Part shown: one piece after another, positions 50,601-59,600 of the stretch | Layout: every line of letters starts with the position of its first letter | How positions within the stretch are numbered: the stretch's first letter is position 1 | Source: Saxidomus purpurata | Taxonomy: Eukaryota; Mollusca; Bivalvia; Venerida; Veneridae | Assembly (NCBI GenBank): GCA_022818135.1 | Contig: JAFMSR010000018.1 | Location: forward strand, 17,492,847-17,556,846 | Direction: 5' to 3' | DNA: 64,000 bases | Notes under the pieces: model-generated | Told to the model about the DNA's origin: nothing | Seen by the model: the letters and a program-made list of their open reading frames with translations, nothing else | Databases searched by the model: none | Position numbers and translations under genes: made by a program

Positions 50601-53600
50601 GCTGTGTTTTCATATCTTCACCAAGTTTTTATACATTCAAAATGAGACCCAATTCTTTTAGATATATTTTGTGTCTAGAGAACCCTGCAGTTTTTTTGCA
50701 ATACTTGCATTCAAGGAATCATTTAACTATTTCTGTAGTTAGTTTTGATGCATTGAGCCGTGAATGCATTTGTATATTTATATATTCTATAATAGGTCAT
50801 AGCCTACATGTCAAAATCCAACTATAGTCCCCTAGTGCACACTGTTAAATATCCAAAAGTAATTTATTCAACCTGTTCATTAAGCATGACTGATTGCCTG
50901 TTAAATAGACAATGAAAAGGCAATGTATACAAAATATCGTGTATTAATTGACCAACTTTTGTTTTTAAACGACGATAGGCAATGGCAGTAGAATAGGCAA
51001 ACTATACTAAGTATTGATTTGAGAAAATTCATGCTTAAAACATTAGTTATTTAATCTAAAGCCTGCTGGCAGCAAATGATCTTTCTGTTTTTTACAAGTG
51101 TAGATCATGATCAACCGTCAAATGCCCTGTGTGCTATTCAGTTTGTAAATTTCCAATGGCCACAGGAAGACTGACAAGTTGATATTACCAAATTAATGAT
51201 CTCCAATCTGTAAACACCTTGGCCTTATATATGTAATAGTTAGAGGCTAAATAGAGAAATTTATACAATATAGAAACCCAAAGGAGGGAGGGCTTGCGAC
51301 TATTTTTGCCTCTAATTGACTTTTGCCCTACATTTAGTCTTTGTTTACTACATTTTATGATTTTATGACTTCATGTGCAAACAGGTCTATAGAGTCTAGC
51401 TCTATCAAGATAGAGTGATACATAAAATAACCTGTCAGAGGTTTATGGCAAATAGACAGGGAAAATTAAATTTTTTTAGATATTTTAATTGTTCAAAAAT
51501 GTAGGGCAAACACTAAATATTAACTTTATTCATTTTAGCCCTCCAATTTGACCTGGTTTTCTTATCTGATATTTTTATAGAGACAAGAAGAAATCTATCT
51601 CCCTGACTTCAGTGTTGAATTTATAAGACTAGGCCTTTTGTAACCTACTAGTTTTCAATTTAAACTTGTTAAAACATTTTTGTTCAGGTATTGTGTTGCA
51701 TGTAAAAAAAAGAAAGGTCAAGATTTTTTTTAATAGAATACATAGATTGTGTACTTGATTTAAGACATTGTGACTTGGTTGTGCTAAAATGAAAAAAAGA
51801 CCTTGAGAAATTGATCAACATAGAGGTTAATGACCTCGTACGAGTATGTATGTCAGTATGCCTTTGTGGCTTTTGTATATTACACTGTACTTAGATTTTA
51901 GATTTTTGCAGAGAAAATCGGGCAGATGGGAGAATCCACTCTTTTTTTTTTTTACTTTCAGAACTTCTATTGGCATCTGTGTACTATCTTAAATTAGATC
52001 TGAAATAAGATTTAAATCTACCCTTAAAAATTTCCATATTGATTTATGATCAAGAACAAAGCTCAGAACACTAAGTGAATACTTCAAAAACATGTAAAAA
52101 GTGAATTATGCCAAGTTATTTCTCTTATTGAAAGACATAAATTAAAATATACATAATAAAAAGGATTGTATCTCTATTTTTTGCAAGGATAGTAAAAAAG
52201 GATTTTAACTGATTTTCTCTTTATTCAATGATTCAATGGGAATAAAACAGTGATTCAGATTAATATATTTTCGTTATAACTTGGCAATGTTCATTTTTCA
52301 AGTTCTATAAATCAGTGACTATTGTCTTTTTACCTCACCTGAGCAGTTTTGCTCAAGGTGAGTTATTGTGATCGCCTGGTTTCCATTGTCTGTTTGTCGT
52401 CTGGCCTCTGTTGTCTGTCCAAATTTAACCTTGTGTATGCAATAGAGTATGAATTTTTCACTGGATCTTCATGAAACTTGGTCAGAATAACTGCTTTGAT
52501 GAAACTTAGGTCAGGTTTGAATATGGGTCATCTGGGATTAAAAACTACGTCACCAGGCCAAATCATAGAAATACCTTGTGTATGCAATAGAGATTGCACT
52601 TTTCATTGGATCTTTGTGAAACTGCCTTGATGAAACCTAGAGCGAGTTTGAATATGGGTCATCTTGGGTTAAAAAACTAGGTCACCTAGTCAAGTTAAAG
52701 AAAAACCTTGTGTATGCCAAAAAGGTCACATTTTCAACCTAATCATCATGAAAATTGGTACGAAGGTTTTTTCAATGATTTCTAGAAAAATTATATGTAA
52801 GGGTTGAATTTTGGTCACAATGGGTCATAACGAGGTCATCTGATGTGACCCAGTTTTGGACTTGTCCTAGAAATCATCAAGGCAAACATTCTGACCAATT
52901 TTGATGATGACTGGACTTAAAATGTGGCCTCTAGAGTAATCACAAGATAAGTGTCAACAGACCACAAACTTCGGGTGATCACAATAGCTCACCTTTGAGC
53001 ACTTCTTATAAACAAACAGAAATGAAAATAAACCCTCTGAAATAGTTAGATTATCAATAACACTTATTTTTCCAAGAAAGATGTCTTACAGATGGAAAAT
53101 GACCTTCATTTTTACCAAGAAACATACGTTTGCTTTTTAAATTGATAAGTACATGTTAAAAAAATAGTGCAGTATCATTTCAATGAAATTGCAAAAAAGT
53201 AAGAAAGGCTTTCTAGCAACTTTTTTTTGTGAATAAATGATTTGAATATGTCAGCATTGTTTACGAGTGAATAGAACATGACCCGATAATTACCCTATCA
53301 GTAAATTTACTTTTCGATAGTCCTGAATTCAAAGTGATCCTGGGACTTTAATATTCCATTGTAACAATTTGCTATGCTGTTTATTTCAGGGGGAGATTTC
53401 TTCAGTTATACAAGACACGAACCAGTTGGTGTTTGCGGACAGATCATTCCAGTAAGAGGATATTTAGTTTAAGTTAGCATTATAGTTTGAACGTTTACCC
53501 GTGAATGTTTCAAAATCACTTGTGGGCCTTGAAAATTAAATGGTTAATGTGAGGTGTTAGGTTCAAATATCAGCCGAAGCAATAAGGTGTGTCTTTGGGC

Positions 53601-56600
53601 ATAGACACTGATGTGACACTTGCCTCAGTCCATCCAGCTGTAAATGGGTAGTAGCAATGAAAAACTCCCTTCCTCTCTCTCGGTGAGCATGATGGCATCT
53701 GGAATGAGTGTTTTAGAGCAATTCAAGACGCTACAGAAGCTTTCTTGGTAATAGATAAATAAACTGAAGTGGAATTGTCCATTTTTCAATTTGCTGATCA
53801 TGATCTGCACTGGTCACAAAGTCGAAAAGAAAGAATTGTCGCTAGCCTGTTTAGAGTAAATGTTTTTTTTACTGCATAATTCACTATTGGTTTTTTCGAT
53901 AAAACAACTTTACCTTTTCGAGTTACTGTTTGTTTGCAGTGCAATGTTTTTTTGTTGATTTATGCACATCCGAAATTTTAAATGGATAAAAATTGAATGT
54001 TTTTCACCACACATAGTCAGTTGAAACAGTCTGTAATGTTTAGCATCTTTTCATAAAGAGAGACATTTTGTTTCTTAAAAAAAGAAAAATATCAACTAGA
54101 CTAGACCAGTATCTGGGATTTAAATATGGAAACTCTAGATACACTATCATATTTTGACTTGTTACACCTTGTTAAAACTACAAGAGTTGACAAATTGATA
54201 TCAAGAGATGACACCTATTGTCACTGCGCTACTTTATCTGTGTATAACACCCTTTTTTATGATATTCAATACTAATCTATTGTGATCTTGTCCGACTGAC
54301 ATTTGACATTTAATGCATTACTTACTGAATCTTTGAAATTGTATCTTTCTTGTGTCTTCAGTATATGATTTAGTTTTGTAGTGAAGTATGAGAAGAAACT
54401 ATGATAGGAATCTTTAACATATGGCTGATTTCACCCTAGATAATTTTAATTTTAATACCATGTAACTAAAAACTCAATTAGAAGTACTTGTATTTCTGAA
54501 ACTATGGCGGTGATGTTGTCGCAAGTAAAAGTCTCTGCAACCAGTGAAAGTCTTGGAAAGTCACATCGTCTTAACGTGTATGTTGCTAATTTCTTAAAAT
54601 GGACATGTCCATCTTTTAGTGTGGGTGGTACCATTTATTATTCAAAGGGATGCCCTGTGACTTAGACTTCCATGGTCAAATAGCGATCAGTGCAGATCAT
54701 GATCACCAGCAGGGTAAAAGTTAGATAAAGAGTCCTACATCCTGCTGATGCTGACTTTATTCTTTATGCTAGAAAATTGGTAGTTTCTTATTTGAGAATG
54801 AGAAGATAGGTCTGGTCCTTCCCTGGACAGATGGTTACCTAACTTGTCCACCTATACATAACTGAAAAACTGTTGAATTGTATCTTAAAGTTAAAGAAAA
54901 GTATGAATGCAGGGATCTTTATTTAAATATGATAATGCTTTTTATTTTACAATTTCAGTGGAACTTCCCTTTGTTAATGCAAGCATGGAAACTTGCGCCA
55001 GCCATTTCGCTAGGGAACACTGTGGTGATGAAACTGGCGGAGCAGACGCCGCTGACTGGACTCTACATTGCACAACTCTTTAAAGAGGTGAGCTCTTGTG
55101 AATATGTCTTATACAAAATACCACCAGCAGACGTAAAGTGATAATACCATCGAACCTGTTGTAAGTGACCATACAGGGGAAGTTGAAATTGTGGTCTCTG
55201 AAGACTGATGGTCTCTTTACTCAGGATAGACAATTATTGCAAGGGAGGAATTTAAAGTGATCGCATAGGTCAGGATGTCGCTTAACTCAGGTGGTTGTAA
55301 GGGACGGTCCGACTGTACTAATACCACTAGAGGTGGCCATCATAATTAAATTTTTAAGAAAGACATCTGATCATTTAGCACTGATCTATACTTTGTCAGA
55401 ATTTAACAATACCAGGAGATATTACTGAAATATATCAATCTGTTTTATTTATGTTAAGTATAACAAAGATCTTATTGAAATGTTGCTATTCCTACTATCA
55501 TGTAAGGATTGTTTTTAGCTCTCCTAAACCAACTGGGCCAAACCTCTGGCTGATTGAGGGCCATGGGTTTGAGCCCCACTATTGACCATGTCACTTTATG
55601 TGAGAAAGTTGGCATTTCTTATGGAGGATAGGGTTTTAGTACTGGCTCTTCCCAGGAATGATGGTTAGGTAATCTACCCACTTGTATATGACTGAAATAC
55701 TGAAAAAGAGGGCTTCACTAAAAACCAAACCAAACCAAACCAAACCAAACCAAATGGGCGGTTCTGATTAAGCTTCACAGAAATGTTTCTAGGATGGTCC
55801 TCTACTAGATTCCTTAAAATGAAGTGGATTGATGCTGAATTGTGGTTGCCATAGCAACCAAAAGGAAAGTTATTTGGAAATTCTAACCTAATTCAAAAAT
55901 AATTTGTACTTGGGAAAATCTTCCATGTTTAGCCTCTTGTCCCAAATTATTCATAAGTGTTTTTAACCCATCTTGACTTGTCAAAATACGATATTTATTT
56001 AAAAAAAAAAAAAACAACAACAATGAATCAGAGGTGAGCAATAAAGGGTAATGATGGCCCTCTTGCTGATATATTGTTGACATTATGTTTTTTCTGACAA
56101 GAAGTTGATAATAAGGTAATAATCACAGGCTGTTTTATAATGAGTGGAGAGTCGGGAGACTGGATATAAATTATACAAAAATTTATTACCAAACATCACA
56201 TGAGAGTCATGTGCGAAAAAATTATGCGAATTAAAATGGTATGGATTAGATCTGTCAGTCTCTCTGATTGGTTCCTTACAGTCCAGATGTAAATGCTGTC
56301 ACTTTATTTATACTAATTTATTCATTCTTGATTGCGAAACAAGTTCTTATAACTTAGATTAATCTCTCTCGGGACTCACTCAAGATGGAAGCAATCAGGA
56401 AGAAAGAGAGAGAGAGAGAGTCGGGCCATGGCATAAGTGGGGATTGAACCTTGGACCCTCTGATCCCGAGGCAAAAATGCTACCACTGTGCCATTGCAGT
56501 TTCACAGCTCCATACTCCATATTGACTTGATATATCTAATAGGAAAATAATTATTTCACTTCTTTAAAAATAGAAGTAGGACTATGACGCAATGCAAAAA

Positions 56601-59600
56601 ATTGTCTGTGGGTTGGTGAGTTGGTTAAGTCAGTTATTATAAGGTCCATATTACAGGAATAAACAAACTTATTGCTGCTGGTTTGCTGAATTGTGCTTAT
56701 TTCAGTAATACTGACCTGTATTTAACCTTTGCATATAAAAAGATAGCATGTGTATAATATGACCTAATGTAAAGATGTCAAGGTGGGCAGAAAGTGACAT
56801 TTACATGAGGATTTATCACAAAACTAGTTATTAAAATAGTTTAATGGCTGTGTCTTACAAAAGTACATATTTTACATATACCACAATCTTCTTGTTAAGC
56901 ATTGTCTATCTCATTAAGAAAAAACTTTTTGGGGAAGAAAATGTTAAGAAAAAGTACATTAGAATATATTACATAATTGTGTGGTGTAATTACCTTGGTG
57001 TGCACTTTTAAATAAATTTCTGATGGTAATGGTTACTGACTTGCTATCAATTTAGTCTCTCAGTTTTGAACCCTACCACTGTCTGAAAGTTGGCAGCTTT
57101 GGTAAGGAGGATTTGAGGTTGGGTACCAGACCTTCCACCAATGGCTGCTGGGTAATCTGCCTTTATTAAACTGAAATACTGTTGAAATCGGCATTAAACC
57201 CCTAGGAAAAAAAAAGATGCAAACAAAATATTTGTTTACATGTTACGAGGCAGAAGCCAGGGTTTGAACCTGTACAGTATGACGACATTGCCTTAGACCA
57301 CTTGGCCACTACAATAGTTGCCAAAAAGGTTACGCTAATAACCAAGCTGGAGATAGACCCGTTTTCAAAGCTAACATGTTTTATTTAATCTTGATGTATC
57401 AGATTACAGTACATTGTATAAGTGTAGCTCTGTTAACATTCTGCATACATTTAAGATCAATGTCTGCCCTTGGCCTATTTCTTCTGAACTTTGATATTTG
57501 TTTATCTACTATGGGGTTTTATTGAACATTTAGACGGAAATGTGTGTATTTAAGATGATAAAAACCAAAAGCTCTTTAACACTGACCTTGCTAGGTTTCA
57601 AAAATGAAGCATTTGTCAATTTAAAGAGTGTCCTATATAATACTGACTTAACAACAAATTGTGTAGACCATGATCAGAGTGTGCCATCACCAGGATGTTG
57701 AAGGCTGATCATGATCTACTTTTGTTGAAAAGGCATTATCAATAAGTACTGTAGAATGGGTATTATTTGCGATGACTTAATTTTTATGAATAAAATAAGT
57801 AACTGGTGAAATGAAATAGATCTAGATCTCTATTAACAACACAGTAGGCGTAGTCTAGCGCTGTGCAAATTTTTATTCAGAAATCTACTGAAAACAAAAT
57901 ACAATTTACCGTATGTCTCTATTTTGTCAATTGTTTGTGCTGTCGTTTTTTCAATTTTTCAAATTTAAACTTGTGTTCTCTTTTCCTCTCTTTTTTTGCG
58001 CGAAGAAGCTTTTTCGATATGCTCTATGCTATGTTTCAATGTTGCAATTCCAGTGCTATCCATTAATTGTGTATAGCATACCCTATGATGAAAACAGAGC
58101 AGTATATTGAGACCAGTAATCATTGGCCGAGTAAACCCGACAAAGTGTCCGAGTACATACGACCATGCCAAGTAGGGCCTCTGTTATGTGTATTGAAAAT
58201 GTCTTGGTTTCCCGTTCCTTATGCATAGTGTTAAATCTATTTAGAAGCAATGTGGGAACCAGAATGTTGGTTTGTATAAAAGTCAGATCAAAGTCAAATT
58301 TATCATCACTGTAGCATTGCAACATCAATTTATGCTTAGGTGGCCGGGTACACCCGAATACACTCTACATGTTCAATTTGTGTTTTTAAAAGGTACTTTT
58401 ATTTTCCAGGCAGGGTTGCCGGAGGGTGTGCTCAATGTTATCCCCGGGTATGGACCAACAGCAGGTGCTGCCATCTCAAAACATATGGACGTACATAAAG
58501 TGGCTTTCACTGGATCTACTGATGTATGTATGCCTTCAAATTTCACATAATAATGACTTGACTTGACTTGATAATGACCATTTAAATTGTTACGATTCCT
58601 CAATGTAAGTTCAAGAAGATGCTATCGGCTAGTTGAAAAGTTTTTTTTCTACAAACAAAAATTGAATAGATGGTTCCCACATCTACAATATATACCTCCC
58701 TAACTCTTAATTGTCAGCCATATTAGTATAAGTACATGTAGGCAACTTGCCTTTAAAATTAATCGATAAAAATCTTCTAAACAATTATAAAGTAATCAGA
58801 TTTATAAACATAAATATAATTCATCCATAATGCTGATACGGGCGGATGGCTCAGCAGGTTCAAGAAAATGTGGTTGTTACACATAAATTCACTTAGTATT
58901 TTCCAAATTACCTCATATTTGAGAGAAAAAAAAGTCCTATTAATGCTTATCAGCATTGCCTTTTAAAATGACTGACAATTTAGAACAAGGGAGGTAAATA
59001 TTGTAGATGTTGGAACTATTATACCTTTGTGATCAGTGCAGATCATGATCAGCCTGCAAATTTGTTCTTTCTGATCATGATCTACACTGTTCGCTATTAA
59101 TGTTTAGTTTGAACAGTTAATAGTAGAGTCCAAAATCAAAGATGGACAAGTCCATTGTACAAGTTTAGTAGGGTAAGGGTGAAAGGAACTTTGCTAAATT
59201 ATATTGCAAATTGAATCCAAAATGCAGGAATTTGCCTTACTGAAATTGTTCTTAGAACTGAAAAAAACAACTTATCAGGATGAATAAAACTAAAGATGCA
59301 ATTAACCAGCACTTGTTTCATGTCTGTCAGGAAGTTTTTTTTGCAATGCATGTTAATATAAATCTTAAGTGCATGCCAATTACCATCGCCATAGAAACCA
59401 TCTTAGAACAGAATCTTATGTAATCTGTCTTTTGAAATTTATATCTATGTTTTATACTTTATACTCTAATAATCTGATTTTTCTGCCTTTAAAAAAAAAT
59501 GTAACAATTTATAGTTGATATATGAAGCAGAGAGGGAAAATAATTTGAATTGGATAGTATTTAATTTTTCGTTGTTTTTGCGAATTATTTCCTTCTTCGC

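Larger units (their letters stand above)
50559..53389. other. ALDH2 intron 4
   Basis: Apart from the M2 fragment and family C copy listed separately, AT-rich intronic DNA with poly-T and poly-A tracts. No other feature seen. Confidence 0.6.
55088..58409. other. ALDH2 intron 6
   Basis: Besides the SINEs listed, holds a dispersed repeat at 55755-56070 ending AGGTGAGCAATAAAGGGTAA and GGCCCTCTTG, of the kind also at 41155-41352. An M2 MITE pair lies at 57665-57725 (ACCATGATCAGAGTGTGCCA, GGCTGATCATGATCTACTTT). The open frames at 57863-58110 lie next to exon 7 but are not ALDH. Confidence 0.6.

Noticed and set aside
54959..55087. KLAE as a loss of the conserved KPAE motif
   Set aside because: ALDH2 proteins naturally have KVAE at this place, so Leu is a conservative change within that branch.
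56430..56500. A functional tRNA gene on the - strand
   Set aside because: A and B box regions are good, but the acceptor stem is unconvincing and a CT-repeat tail follows, as in a SINE.
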